Of a DNA stretch of 64,000 bases, positions 42,743 through 53,114 are shown one piece after another. The DNA lies in contig CP108521.1 of assembly GCA_035999765.1 (NCBI GenBank), forward strand, positions 2,976,001-3,040,000, in the 5' to 3' direction. The stretch is from Streptomyces sp. NBC_01231. GTDB taxonomy: Bacteria; Actinomycetota; Actinomycetes; Streptomycetales; Streptomycetaceae. The position numbers and the translations under genes are program-made. Every line of letters starts with the position of its first letter. The stretch's first letter is position 1. The notes below the pieces were generated by a model. That model had not been told where the DNA came from, ran no database searches, and saw only the letters and a list, made by a program, of their open reading frames with translations.

Positions 42743-43563
42743 CCGCCGCGCACGGCACCCGCCAGGCCGGCGCCATCCGCCTCGGCCTTCGTTCCCTGCT
42801 CGCCCTCGTCCTGGTCAGCGCGGTCGGCGTGGTCGCTTTCTGCTGGCCGTTCCTCGCCCCGCCGACCTCCCAGGTCAGCGCGCACGCCCAGGACGCGCCG
42901 TGGCTCTTCGCCGGTCTGCTGGTCCTTCTGGTCGCCGTCGTCGCCGCGACGATCTCCGAGTCGGGGCTCGGCCCGAAGGCGGTGGCGATGCTCGGCGTGC
43001 TGGCGGCGACGGGGGCGGCGCTGCGGCCGATCGGGGCCGGGACGGCCGGTATCGAGCCGATGTTCTTCCTGATGGTGCTCAGCGGGCGGGTCCTCGGCCC
43101 AGGCTTCGGCTTCGTGCTCGGCTCGGTGACGATGTTCGCGTCGGCGCTGCTCACGGGCGGGGTGGGACCGTGGATGCCGTTCCAGATGCTGGCGATGGGC
43201 TGGTTCACGATGGGGGCGGGCCTGCTGCCGGGTCCGGACCGCCTGCGCGGCCGGGCGGAACTGGGTCTGCTGGCCGGGTACGGCTTCCTCGCCGCCTTCG
43301 CCTACGGCACGGTGATGAACCTGGCCGGCTGGCCGTTCATGCAGCAGAACGCGTCGAACATCGCCTTCGCCCCGGACGCCGCGGTCCCCGCCAACCTGGC
43401 CCGCTTCGTCGCCTACTGCCTGGCCACCTCACTGGGCTGGGACCTGGGCCGGGCCCTGGTCACCGTCGTGCTGACCTTCCTGATCGGCCCGGCGATCCTC
43501 CGCGCCCTGCGCCGCGCCACCCGCCGGGCGGCTTTCGAGACACCGGTCACTTTCGACGCGTAG
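42739..43563 (+). CDS. ECF transporter S (substrate-binding) component, probably for cobalamin
   Basis: A protein of 274 residues with about seven hydrophobic segments. FFLMVLSGRVLGPGFGFVLG and SALLTGGVGPWMPFQMLAMG are typical of actinobacterial ECF S proteins. The substrate is inferred from the upstream cobalamin riboswitch; B12-linked ECF systems of this layout have been predicted in actinobacteria. The TTG start overlaps the ATPase stop (TTGA), the third such coupled start in the operon. Conserved tail: a long Arg-rich end after the last helix. Confidence 0.85.
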   Translation: MTAAHGTRQAGAIRLGLRSLLALVLVSAVGVVAFCWPFLAPPTSQVSAHAQDAPWLFAGLLVLLVAVVAATISESGLGPKAVAMLGVLAATGAALRPIGAGTAGIEPMFFLMVLSGRVLGPGFGFVLGSVTMFASALLTGGVGPWMPFQMLAMGWFTMGAGLLPGPDRLRGRAELGLLAGYGFLAAFAYGTVMNLAGWPFMQQNASNIAFAPDAAVPANLARFVAYCLATSLGWDLGRALVTVVLTFLIGPAILRALRRATRRAAFETPVTFDA

Positions 43564-43648
43564 CGCCGACCGGTTCCCTCGCGAACACCGGCGGGACCGA
43601 ACCTCACTCTCGGCCCCGCCGCGTTCACCACGTTCCTGAAGTGGACGA

Positions 43649-44904
<1,256 letters not shown>

Positions 44905-45023
44905 GTTCCACCTGCAGTCTGCTGACCTGCCACCCGCAACCGCAAGGGGTGTGCAGGCAATTCGACGCGCCGCACCTCTTGCTACTTGCGGAACCCGTTA
45001 CTACCTTCACGGCGACCTCATTC

Positions 45024-45038
45024 CTGATGGTCCGTCAG
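45024..45038. promoter_or_regulatory. Palindrome CTGATGG-T-CCGTCAG at the P450 promoter
   Basis: A 15-base dyad with one mismatched pair, 35 bases upstream of the P450 start. On the other strand it differs from the aldehyde dehydrogenase site at only two bases. Confidence 0.6.
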
Positions 45039-45073
45039 AAATTTGCGGCCAAGAACCCCAGCCGGAGTCGCCC

Positions 45074-46309
45074 ATGCCCTGTCCAGCTTTCCCCGACGGG
45101 TTCGACTTCACCGATCCCGACCTGCTGCAACACCGCGTCCCCCTCCCGGAGTTCGCCGAGCTGCGCCGGGCCGAACCGGTCCGCTGGATCCCCCAGACGA
45201 GCAACCTCGCCGGGTTCCAGGACGAGGGGTACTGGGCCGTGACGCGGCACGCGGACGTCAAGTACGTCTCCACGCACCCGGAGATCTTCTCCTCGTACCT
45301 CAACACGGCGATCATCCGTTTCAACGAGCACATCGAGCGGGACGCGATCGACGCCCAGCGGCTGATCCTGCTCAACATGGACCCGCCGGAGCACACCCGG
45401 GTCCGGCAGATCGTGCAGCGGGTGTTCACGCCGAGGGCCATCCGGGCGCTGGAGGACAATCTGCGCTCCCGCGCCCTCGCGATCGCGGCGAGCGCCCGCG
45501 CCCGCACCGGCTCCTTCGACTTCGTCACGGAAGTCGCCTGCGAGCTGCCCCTCCAGGCCATCGCCGAGCTCATCGGCATCCCGCAGGACGACCGGGCCAA
45601 GATCTTCGACTGGTCCAACAAGATGATCTCGTACGACGACCCGGAGTACGCGATCACCGAGGAGGTCGGCGCGGAGTCGGCCACCGAACTCATCGCGTAC
45701 GCCATGAACATGGCCGCCGATCGCAAGCAGTGCCCGGCGAAGGACATCGTGACCACGATGGTCGCGGCCGAGGACGAGGGCAACCTCAGCTCGGACGAGT
45801 TCGGGTTCTTCGTGCTGATGCTGGCCGTGGCGGGCAACGAGACCACGCGCAACGCCATCACCCACGGCATGCACGCCTTCCTCACCCATCCCGAGCAGTG
45901 GGAGCTGTACAAGAGGGAGCGGCCCGCGACGACGGCCGAGGAGATCGTGCGGTGGGCCACTCCCGTCAACTCCTTCCAGCGCACCGCCACCCGGGACACC
46001 GAACTGGGCGGCAAGCAGATCAAGAAGGGTGACCGGGTGGGGTTGTTCTACGCCTCCGCCAACCACGATCCCGACGTCTTCGAGAACCCGGACGCCTTCG
46101 ACATCACCCGCGATCCCAATCCGCACCTCGGGTTCGGGGGCGGGGGCCCGCACTACTGCCTGGGCAAGTCCCTCGCCGTCCTGGAGATCGACCTCATCTT
46201 CAACGCGATCGCCGACGCGATGCCGACGCTGAAACCGACAGGCGATCCGCGCCGGCTGCGGTCGGCGTGGATCAATGGGGTGAAGGAGCTCCAGGTCAGC
46301 ACGGGTTGA
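45074..46309 (+). CDS. Cytochrome P450, CYP125-like sterol C27 hydroxylase
   Basis: A protein of 411 residues. The haem loop is FGGGGPHYCLGKSLA with Cys362; the oxygen-binding helix has AVAGNETTRNAITHG; the ExxR motif is in EEIVRWATP. Long stretches parallel mycobacterial CYP125: FPDGFDFTDPDLL, ERDAIDAQRLILLNMDPPEH, EVACELPLQAIAELIGIPQD and LKPTGDPRRLRSAWINGVK. CYP125 oxidises the terminal methyl of cholesterol or cholestenone to alcohol, aldehyde and acid. The divergent thiolase and the operators upstream support this. Redox partner: possibly the ferredoxin at 34086. Confidence 0.92.
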   Translation: MPCPAFPDGFDFTDPDLLQHRVPLPEFAELRRAEPVRWIPQTSNLAGFQDEGYWAVTRHADVKYVSTHPEIFSSYLNTAIIRFNEHIERDAIDAQRLILLNMDPPEHTRVRQIVQRVFTPRAIRALEDNLRSRALAIAASARARTGSFDFVTEVACELPLQAIAELIGIPQDDRAKIFDWSNKMISYDDPEYAITEEVGAESATELIAYAMNMAADRKQCPAKDIVTTMVAAEDEGNLSSDEFGFFVLMLAVAGNETTRNAITHGMHAFLTHPEQWELYKRERPATTAEEIVRWATPVNSFQRTATRDTELGGKQIKKGDRVGLFYASANHDPDVFENPDAFDITRDPNPHLGFGGGGPHYCLGKSLAVLEIDLIFNAIADAMPTLKPTGDPRRLRSAWINGVKELQVSTG

Positions 46310-46327
46310 CGCACACCCCGAGTACTC

Positions 46328-46356
46328 GGGCCGACGGCTCCCGGCGCCGTCGGCCC
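46328..46356. terminator. Hairpin between P450 and convergent glycosyltransferase
   Basis: An 11-base-pair stem GGGCCGACGGC with GCCGTCGGCCC and a seven-base loop, 19 bases after the P450 stop. It may serve both convergent genes. Confidence 0.8.
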
Positions 46357-46405
46357 GTCCGGGCTGCAGCCGGGGTGGGCCGCAAGGGCTTGATATCGGA
46401 TTCGG

Positions 46406-47848
46406 CTACGGTGCGCAGTGGCCGGGGCGGGCGTGGACGACGATCTGCGCGCCGCGCACCCGGGTGCGCTCGCAGACCTGGAAGTCGGTCCTGAGCGTCT
46501 TCCGCTTGACCTCCTCCTGCGGGAACGGGTCGAGCGGCTGGCCGGAGGGGTCCGTCAGGGCGATGACACGGTCCGACGCCAGGAGGCGATGGCGGATGTC
46601 GGCGGCGGGGAGTTCGGTGCCCTGGAGGGTGCGGGAGGCGGCCGGGGACTCGGCGAGCGCCAGGTCGTCGAGGCGGCCGTAGACCTCGGGGTGGGAGAGC
46701 AGCCACTCGCGGCGCCGGGCCGGCATGAACAGCACGCCGTCGCCGTCGTGCGCGGTCTTCTCCACGGCGTGGGCGACCGCGACGACGTCGTCCTTGCGGC
46801 TCTCGGGCGAGCGGACCAGCAGCGACCACGGCAGCAGGACCGCGACGGCCACGGCCGCCGACAGACAGGCGGTCAGTGCGCGGGCGGCGGGGGCGAGGTG
46901 GTGCCGTAGCCCGATCGCCCGGGACAGCGCGGCTCCGGCCGGGAGCGCGAGGCCGGTCATCGTGTACAGCACGTACCGGTCGACGTACCACGGCTTGACC
47001 AGGGAGAGGACCATCAGCAGGCCGGTCGGGGCGACCAGCAGCGGGAGGGAGAGACGGGCCAGGGCTGCGGTCCCGGCGTGCCCCTCGCCCGAACCCTCAT
47101 GGGTGAGGAACCGGCACAGCAGCGCGCCTGCCGCCGAAACGGCCAGGAACTGCAGCCACATGCTCACGCTCGGACGCCCGAGCCAACCCAGCTGCGCGTC
47201 CGCCTGCCCCACGCTCGCCCACGCAAGCGGCGACAGGCTCACAGCCACGCAGGAAGACGCGATCCCCCAGCTCCGCCACACCGTCCTCGGCGCACGCGAC
47301 CACCACAGGGTCAGCCCGTGCGCCACCAGGGCCGGCGCCGCGAACTCGTGCAGCCAGCAGGCGAGGGAGAGCGTGAGGCCGTACGCCGTCCACCAGCGGG
47401 CCCGCGTGCCGGGTGCCTCGGTGGCGCGGACGAGGAAGTACGTCGCCCAGGTGACGCCCGCGGTGACCAGGGCGTAGGAGCGTCCCTCCTGCGCGTACAT
47501 CTGGGTGACCGGCAGCAGCGCGAAGACCAGTCCCGCGAGTGTGCCGGTCCGGGGCCCGGCGAGCCGGGTCCCGATCGCCCCGACGCCGGCCGCGGCGAGG
47601 GCGGTCGCGAGCACGGACGGCAGCCGCAGGGCCACAGGACCGCCGTCCCACAGGCCGAACACGGCATGCATGAGCAGGTAGTACAGGCCGTGCACCGCGT
47701 CGATGTGGTGCAACAGTCCCCACAGGTCGCCCAGCGACCGGTGGGCCACCTGGTAGGTGACCGACTCGTCGCGCCACATGCTGTCCTGCCGGCCGATCCC
47801 CCACAGGCCTGACGCCAGTGCCGTCACGGCCGGACCGAGGACCGCCAC
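46406..47848 (-). CDS. GT39-like polytopic glycosyltransferase
   Basis: 480 residues from GTG 47848. It has about ten membrane segments and the GT-C signature MWRDESVTYQVAH in the first outer loop, with the acidic pair of lipid-phosphosugar-dependent enzymes (compare ArnT, PMT). PVTQMYAQEGRSYAL is the next conserved region. The C-terminal 130 residues form a soluble outer domain (GDGVLFMPARRREWLL). The frame stays open upstream and a perfect GGAGG sits five bases before an in-frame ATC at 47947, so translation may begin there, adding 33 residues. The acceptor is unknown. Confidence 0.85.
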   Translation of the reverse strand: MAVLGPAVTALASGLWGIGRQDSMWRDESVTYQVAHRSLGDLWGLLHHIDAVHGLYYLLMHAVFGLWDGGPVALRLPSVLATALAAAGVGAIGTRLAGPRTGTLAGLVFALLPVTQMYAQEGRSYALVTAGVTWATYFLVRATEAPGTRARWWTAYGLTLSLACWLHEFAAPALVAHGLTLWWSRAPRTVWRSWGIASSCVAVSLSPLAWASVGQADAQLGWLGRPSVSMWLQFLAVSAAGALLCRFLTHEGSGEGHAGTAALARLSLPLLVAPTGLLMVLSLVKPWYVDRYVLYTMTGLALPAGAALSRAIGLRHHLAPAARALTACLSAAVAVAVLLPWSLLVRSPESRKDDVVAVAHAVEKTAHDGDGVLFMPARRREWLLSHPEVYGRLDDLALAESPAASRTLQGTELPAADIRHRLLASDRVIALTDPSGQPLDPFPQEEVKRKTLRTDFQVCERTRVRGAQIVVHARPGHCAP

Positions 47849-48081
47849 CGCCCGTCCGGTACGGCCGCCCGGCCGGCCCGCACCGGGCGCGGCGGGCCGG
47901 GAGCCACCGCCCGGGAGCGTCCCCGCGGGGTCCAGGTGCTGGGTGATGGTGACCTCCGGAGAAGTGGGGGCTCGCTGGGTGCGGCATCTGATGATCGTTG
48001 CCCCGATGGGCGCCCCGGGGATCGACAGCCGTCATCGCGTTCGTATGTGAGAACGCTCGAATGTGCCGGGCGGGACGGGGA

Positions 48082-50145
48082 TCAAGGGCCGAGGGGTGCC
48101 CGGTCGGCCTGCGCGGCCCGGGTGTCGGTGCGTCGCCCTTCGCCGGCGACGGCGGCGGCCGCCGCGGCCGCCGCGCGTGGTCCCGTCAGCAGGTACGTCA
48201 GGCCGAAGCCCGCGCCGACCACGGCCGCGCCGCCGACGGCGTCGAGGACCCAGTGGTTGGCGGTCGCCACGATCGCGGACACGGTGAGCAGCGGATGCAG
48301 CAGGCCCAGGAGCTTCATCCACCACTTGGGCGCCAGGACCGCGATCACGATGCCGCACCACAGGGACCAGCCGAAGTGCAGTGAGGGCATCGCCGCGTAC
48401 TGGTTGGTGACCTCGGTCATCGCGCCGTAGTCCGGCTTGGAGAAGTCCTGGACGCCGTGCACCGTGTCGATGAAGCCGGAGCCCGGCATCAGGCGCGGCG
48501 GGGCCAGCGGATAGAGCCAGAAGCCGAGCAGGCCGAGCAGGGTGGCGAGGCCCAGCGCGGAGCGTGCCCAGCGGTAGTGGGCGGGGCGGCGGACGTAGAG
48601 GACGGCGAGGATCGTGAGGGGGACGACGAAGTGGAAGGACGCGTAGTAGAAGTCGAAGAAGCCCCGCAGCCAGTCCACCTTCACCACGGTGTGGTTGGCC
48701 CAGCGCTCGATGTCGACGGACAGCCACTTCTCCAGCGAGTGGATCTGGCGGCCGTGGCTCTCGGCGGTGGTCCGGTCGGCGGTCACCACGACGCGGACCT
48801 GGCCGTAGGCGGCGTAGGTGACGCGGATGAGCAGCAGTTCCAGCAGCAGGCTCGGGCGGGCGAGGACCCGGCGCAGGAAGGGCAGCAGCGGGACGTGCCG
48901 GAAGCGGGCGGGCAGCTGTGGCGCGTACGCGGTCGGGACCGGTGACCGGTAGTGCGGCGAGGTGCGCGACAGGAACGGGACGACGGTGGCGGCGACGACG
49001 GCGGCCAGCAGCACCACGTTGTCCCGCAGGCCGTACAGCGCGGGCATGTCCGGCAGCATCATCTTCGCGGGCAGCGTCATCACCAGGACGACGGCGACCG
49101 GCCACACGTACCGGTCGGAGGTCCGCTTGCCGACCCGGCCGACGACCGCGAGCAGCACCCACAGCAGCTGGTGCTGCCAGGTGGTCGGCGAGACGGCGAT
49201 CGCGGCGCAGCCGGTGATCGCGACGGCGAGCAGCAGTTGTCCGTCGCGGGCGTAGCGCACCGCGCGACGCAGGCCGAGGACGGCGACGCCCGCGCCGAGC
49301 AGGAGGAAGAGACTGATCTCCAGCGGTCCGGACAGGCCCGTGCGCAGCAGGGCGCCGTGCAGGGACTGGTTGGCGAGGTCGTCGGCGTTGCCGCCCAGGC
49401 CGGTGCCGGCCAGGTGGTGCACCCAGTAGGTGTACGAGTCGTGCTCCATCGCCGCCCAGGCGACGGCGGTGCATCCGAGAAACGTCAGGCCGGTGGAGAG
49501 CGCTGCCTTGCGGCGGCCGGTGAACCACAGCAGTGGGGCGAAGAGCAGCACGGTGGGCTGCAGGGCCGCCGCGAAGCCGATCAGCGCCCCGCTGGCGCGT
49601 TGGCCGCGTACGGCGAACAGGCCGAGCAGCACGAGCAGGACCGGGATGATGCTGGTCTGGCCGAGGTGGAGGGCGTTGCGTATCGGCAGCGACAGCATCA
49701 GCAGGCTGATCGCGACCGGTGCGGCGAGCAGGGAGGTGCGTCTGCTCACCGGCTGGGGCCGGGCGCGGGCGGCGACCAGGCCGAGGGCGACGACCAGCAG
49801 CAGGGTGCCGAAGGTCCAGCCCCAGCCGAGGGCCTGCTCGGCGGTTCTGGTGAGCGGCTTCAGCACCAGTCCGGCGAAGGGTGTACCGGTGAAGCTCGTC
49901 GAGTCGTACAACGAGCCGTTCACATGGAGGACGCCGTTGGGGCCGACCCACGTCTCCAGATCCGTCAGGCGCTCGCCCCGGGGTGTCCTGAGGACGATGG
50001 CCACCTCTCGTGCGGCGAGGACGGCGGCGACGAACCACAGGGCCAGCCGCGCCGCCCGCAGACGGGCCTGAGCAGTCACGGCCGGGCCGACGGCCGTCGC
50101 TCCGAGAGCTTCCACCGTTCGCCCGCTGTGCTCCGCGTTCGCCAC
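48082..50145 (-). CDS. GT87-type glycosyltransferase fused to a PAP2 phosphatase
   Basis: A protein of 687 residues. The first 400 are a polytopic GT87-like mannosyltransferase domain (ETWVGPNGVLHVNGSLYDS, ALQPTVLLFAPLLWF, SPTTWQHQLLW). From about 440 there is an inner-membrane PAP2 phosphatase: YPLAPPRLMPGSG, AAMPSLHFGWSLW and TANHWVLDAVGGA give the three motifs with His nucleophile and base. Such fusions are widespread in actinomycetes. They could remove phosphate from a polyprenyl or lipid carrier next to where the sugar is transferred. Ala-rich tail at the end. Next to the GT39-like gene on the same strand, 130 bases apart. Confidence 0.9.
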   Translation of the reverse strand: MANAEHSGRTVEALGATAVGPAVTAQARLRAARLALWFVAAVLAAREVAIVLRTPRGERLTDLETWVGPNGVLHVNGSLYDSTSFTGTPFAGLVLKPLTRTAEQALGWGWTFGTLLLVVALGLVAARARPQPVSRRTSLLAAPVAISLLMLSLPIRNALHLGQTSIIPVLLVLLGLFAVRGQRASGALIGFAAALQPTVLLFAPLLWFTGRRKAALSTGLTFLGCTAVAWAAMEHDSYTYWVHHLAGTGLGGNADDLANQSLHGALLRTGLSGPLEISLFLLLGAGVAVLGLRRAVRYARDGQLLLAVAITGCAAIAVSPTTWQHQLLWVLLAVVGRVGKRTSDRYVWPVAVVLVMTLPAKMMLPDMPALYGLRDNVVLLAAVVAATVVPFLSRTSPHYRSPVPTAYAPQLPARFRHVPLLPFLRRVLARPSLLLELLLIRVTYAAYGQVRVVVTADRTTAESHGRQIHSLEKWLSVDIERWANHTVVKVDWLRGFFDFYYASFHFVVPLTILAVLYVRRPAHYRWARSALGLATLLGLLGFWLYPLAPPRLMPGSGFIDTVHGVQDFSKPDYGAMTEVTNQYAAMPSLHFGWSLWCGIVIAVLAPKWWMKLLGLLHPLLTVSAIVATANHWVLDAVGGAAVVGAGFGLTYLLTGPRAAAAAAAAVAGEGRRTDTRAAQADRAPLGP

Positions 50146-50502
50146 GCCTCGTCGGCCTCCGCCCCGTCCACGTGTCGGATCGCCCTGCGAACTGGGAGGC
50201 TCGCGCCACCCCCGGAGAAGGACGCGTGCGGCCCCCTCTTCACCTGACGTCTTTTCCCCTTTTGTCCCGGATTGACGATAGTGCGCGGACGGAACGATTG
50301 CCTCCGCGGATCGCGAGAAGGATCACAATCCGCCCTCGTGGGAACCGCTCCGGAACAGGCCTCGAGGCCTGTTCAGAGCGCATTTACATGCCCCATGCAT
50401 CGACTTGTGTGCGGACCGTGATCGGGGCATGCGCCCCTAAGGTCGCCCTTCGGCCTGTCCGCCGGCGCCGTCGCCCAGGCCCGTCCCTGTCCCCGTCGAA
50501 AG
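50146..50502. other. Divergent regulatory region between GT87-PAP2 and MFS genes
   Basis: About 360 bases with no gene. It contains a perfect 22-base palindrome (50353-50374) and an 8-base inverted pair CATGCCCC ... GGGGCATG at about 50388-50432. Confidence 0.5.
50353..50374. promoter_or_regulatory. Perfect 22-base palindrome
   Basis: Arms GAACAGGCCT and AGGCCTGTTC meet at a central CG. It lies 129 bases before the MFS start. It may be an operator for a dimeric regulator, or a hairpin when transcribed. Confidence 0.7.
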
Positions 50503-51879
50503 GTGGCGAGCGAAGTCTTGCCGACTGCCACAGTCGCCCCTCCCCCGTCTCCGGCCGCAGACCCGAAGAACGCCACCGTCACCGACCCCGCACTCGTGAA
50601 ACGTGCCGTGCAGGCCGCCGCGCTGGGCAACGCGATGGAATGGTTCGACTTCGGTGTCTACAGCTACATCGCGGTCACCCTGGGCAAGGTCTTCTTCCCG
50701 TCCGGCAACCCGACCGCCCAGCTGCTCTCCACGTTCGGCGCCTTCGCCGCGGCCTTCCTGGTCCGCCCACTCGGCGGCATGGTCTTCGGCCCCCTCGGCG
50801 ACCGTGTCGGCCGCCAGAAGGTGCTGGCCGTCACCATGATCATGATGGCGGCGGGCACGTTCGCCATCGGCCTGATCCCCTCGTACGCCTCGATCGGCGT
50901 CGGCGCGCCCCTGCTCCTGCTGGCCGCTCGCCTGGTGCAGGGCTTCTCCACCGGCGGCGAGTACGCCGGCGCGTCCACCTTCATCGCCGAGTACGCCCCG
51001 GACCGGCGCCGCGGCTTCCTCGGCAGCTGGCTGGAGTTCGGCACACTCGCCGGCTACATCGGCGGCGCGGGCCTGGTCACGCTGTTGACGGCCCTGCTGT
51101 CCACCGACGATCTGCTGTCCTGGGGCTGGCGGGTCCCGTTCCTGATCGCGGGCCCGATGGGCGTCATCGGCCTCTATCTGAGGCTGCGCCTGGAGGAGAC
51201 CCCCGCGTTCGCGGCCGAGGTCGAGAAGGCCGAGTCCCATCGCCCGAAGGTGCCGCTGCGCGAGATGATCACCGGCCAGTGGCGGGCGCTGCTGCTGTGC
51301 GTGGGCCTGGTGCTGGTCTTCAACGTCACCGACTACATGCTGCTGTCGTACATGCCGAGCTATCTGACCAGTGAGCTCAAGTACGACGAGACACACGGCC
51401 TGCTGGTCGTGCTCGGCGTGATGGCCCTGATGATGGTCGTCCAGCCCTTCGCGGGCGCCCTCACCGACCGCGTCGGCCGCCGCCCGGTCATCGCGGCGGG
51501 CTGCGCGGGCTTCCTGCTCCTGTCCGTCCCGGCCCTGCTCCTGATCCGCCAGGGCAGCCTGGTCGCCGTCGCGCTCGGCATGGGCGCGCTGGGGCTGCTG
51601 CTGGTGTGCTTCACGGCGGCGATGCCGTCGGCCCTGCCCGCCCTGTTCCCGACGCGGGTCCGTTACGGCTCCCTCTCGATCGGGTTCAACGTGTCGGTAT
51701 CCCTGTTCGGCGGGACGACTCCGCTGGTGGTGACGGCGCTGATCGGGGCGACGGGGAACATGATGATGCCCGCGTACTACATGATGGCGGCGGCTGTCGT
51801 GGGCGGGGCGGCCGTGTGGTTCATGACGGAGTCGGCGGGCAGGCCACTGCCGGGCTCGGCACCGTCGGTGGAGCGGTAG
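50503..51879 (+). CDS. MFS permease, ProP/MHS family
   Basis: A protein of 458 residues with twelve membrane segments. The family start ALGNAMEWFDFGVYSYIA is typical of metabolite:H+ symporters such as ProP and ShiA. Motif A follows as GPLGDRVGRQKVL, then RLVQGFSTGGEYAGASTF and WGWRVPFLIAGP. Substrates in this family are proline, betaine, carboxylates and aromatic acids. The N-terminal 30 residues are Pro/Ala-rich. GTG 50503 is the annotated-like start; the ribosome site is weak (GAAAGG directly before it). Confidence 0.9.
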   Translation: MASEVLPTATVAPPPSPAADPKNATVTDPALVKRAVQAAALGNAMEWFDFGVYSYIAVTLGKVFFPSGNPTAQLLSTFGAFAAAFLVRPLGGMVFGPLGDRVGRQKVLAVTMIMMAAGTFAIGLIPSYASIGVGAPLLLLAARLVQGFSTGGEYAGASTFIAEYAPDRRRGFLGSWLEFGTLAGYIGGAGLVTLLTALLSTDDLLSWGWRVPFLIAGPMGVIGLYLRLRLEETPAFAAEVEKAESHRPKVPLREMITGQWRALLLCVGLVLVFNVTDYMLLSYMPSYLTSELKYDETHGLLVVLGVMALMMVVQPFAGALTDRVGRRPVIAAGCAGFLLLSVPALLLIRQGSLVAVALGMGALGLLLVCFTAAMPSALPALFPTRVRYGSLSIGFNVSVSLFGGTTPLVVTALIGATGNMMMPAYYMMAAAVVGGAAVWFMTESAGRPLPGSAPSVER

Positions 51880-52321
51880 GTCTCTGCGCGACGGGGGCGG
51901 CAGCTCCTCCCCGCGCGACTGCCGGGGCTGCACGGGGCCGCAGGGGGCTACTGGCCCCTTCGGCCCGCCTTCCCGGCGCGCGGGCCGGTGGCGGTGGCGG
52001 GGGCGGTGGCCACATGGAACGGGCGGTCACCGTGGCCGGACTCCACGGCTGGGCACTACGGCCCGCCGTTACGGCTGAGCACCGCGGCAGGACGTTTCGG
52101 CTGAGCGCCGCGGCCTGCCGCCCGAGCCGGGCGCGGCGCCGCCCGTGCCGCGCCCATCAGCCGCGCCGCCCGTTGCCGCTCCCGTCACCCGCGCCACCTG
52201 TTGCCGCTCCCGCCACCCGTTGCCACCCGCGCCGCCCGTTGCCGCTCCCGCCGCTCAGCCGCACCTGCGCCGCTCAGTTCACGCCTGAGCCGATCGGCTG
52301 AAACCCGCCGAGGCGCGCCCC

Positions 52322-52350
52322 CTGACAGCGGTCCGGCACGGGACTATATT
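52322..52350 (+). promoter_or_regulatory. Promoter of the O-methyltransferase gene
   Basis: CTGACA (52322-52327) and TATATT (52345-52350) are 17 bases apart. The start point should fall near 52357, just before the dyad at 52362. Confidence 0.55.
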
Positions 52351-52361
52351 CGTTAGCGCAG

Positions 52362-52382
52362 CTAGTTAGCAGATCTAACTAG
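52362..52382. promoter_or_regulatory. Operator dyad CTAGTTAG-N5-CTAACTAG
   Basis: Perfect 8-base arms around CAGAT, in an AT-rich island between the promoter and the O-methyltransferase start. A further GTTAGC lies at 52352-52357, spaced one helical turn away. This is the kind of site MarR-family repressors use; no regulator is adjacent. Confidence 0.65.
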
Positions 52383-52403
52383 GCACATGAAAGGCACAGG
52401 TGT

Positions 52404-53075
52404 ATGAGCGAGTCGCAGCTCTGGGACGACGTCGACGACTACTTCACCACTCACCTCACACCCGACGACGAAGCCCTGGACGCGGCCGTCCGCGACAGCG
52501 AGGCCGCCGAGCTCCCGCAGGTCGCCGTCACCGCACCCCAGGGCAAGCTGCTCCATCTCCTCGCCCAGATCCAGGGCGCCCGCAGCATCCTGGAGATCGG
52601 CACCCTCGGCGGCTACAGCACCATCTGGCTGGCCCGCGCGCTGCCCGCCGACGGCCGCCTGGTCACGCTGGAGTACAGCCCCCGGCACGCCGAGGTGGCC
52701 TCCCGCAACATCGCCCGCGCGGGCCTCGACAAGCTGGTCGACGTACGGGTGGGCGCGGCGCTGGAGTCACTGCCCCAGCTGGCCGACGAGAACCCGGCCC
52801 CCTTCGACCTGGTCTTCATCGACGCCGACAAGAACAACAACCCGCACTACCTGGAGTGGGCGCTCAGGCTCACCCGCGAGGGCAGCCTGATCATCGTCGA
52901 CAACGTGGTGCGGGGCGGCCGGGTGGCCGACGCGGACAACACCGCGCCGGACGTCCAGGGCATCCGGACCGCCCTCGAACTGATCGGCAAGCACCCCCGG
53001 TTGAGCGGCACGGCGATCCAGACCGTCGGCAGCAAGGGCTACGACGGCTTCGCGCTGGCCCGGGTGCTCGCGTAG
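52404..53075 (+). CDS. O-methyltransferase (CCoAOMT family)
   Basis: A protein of 223 residues. SAM motif LEIGTLGGYSTIWLA, acidic VTLEYSPRHAEVA and metal-binding DLVFIDADKNNNPHY are those of the divalent-metal-dependent catechol/caffeoyl-CoA O-methyltransferases. IIVDNVVRGGRVAD follows. Substrates in this family are ortho-diphenols. The strong promoter with an operator directly downstream suggests it is induced by a compound, possibly a phenolic one. Single gene. Confidence 0.92.
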   Translation: MSESQLWDDVDDYFTTHLTPDDEALDAAVRDSEAAELPQVAVTAPQGKLLHLLAQIQGARSILEIGTLGGYSTIWLARALPADGRLVTLEYSPRHAEVASRNIARAGLDKLVDVRVGAALESLPQLADENPAPFDLVFIDADKNNNPHYLEWALRLTREGSLIIVDNVVRGGRVADADNTAPDVQGIRTALELIGKHPRLSGTAIQTVGSKGYDGFALARVLA

Positions 53076-53114
53076 GGCCTTCCGGCGGACAGTCCCTGGG
53101 ACCGGTCGTCTCCG

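Larger units (their letters stand above)
51880..52403. other. Long intergenic region with GC repeats and an operator
   Basis: About 520 bases. From 52130 to 52265 there are imperfect repeats built on CGCGCCGCCCGTTGCCGCTC (three to four units of 28-30 bases). The last 80 bases hold the promoter and operator of the O-methyltransferase. I see no gene. Confidence 0.55.
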
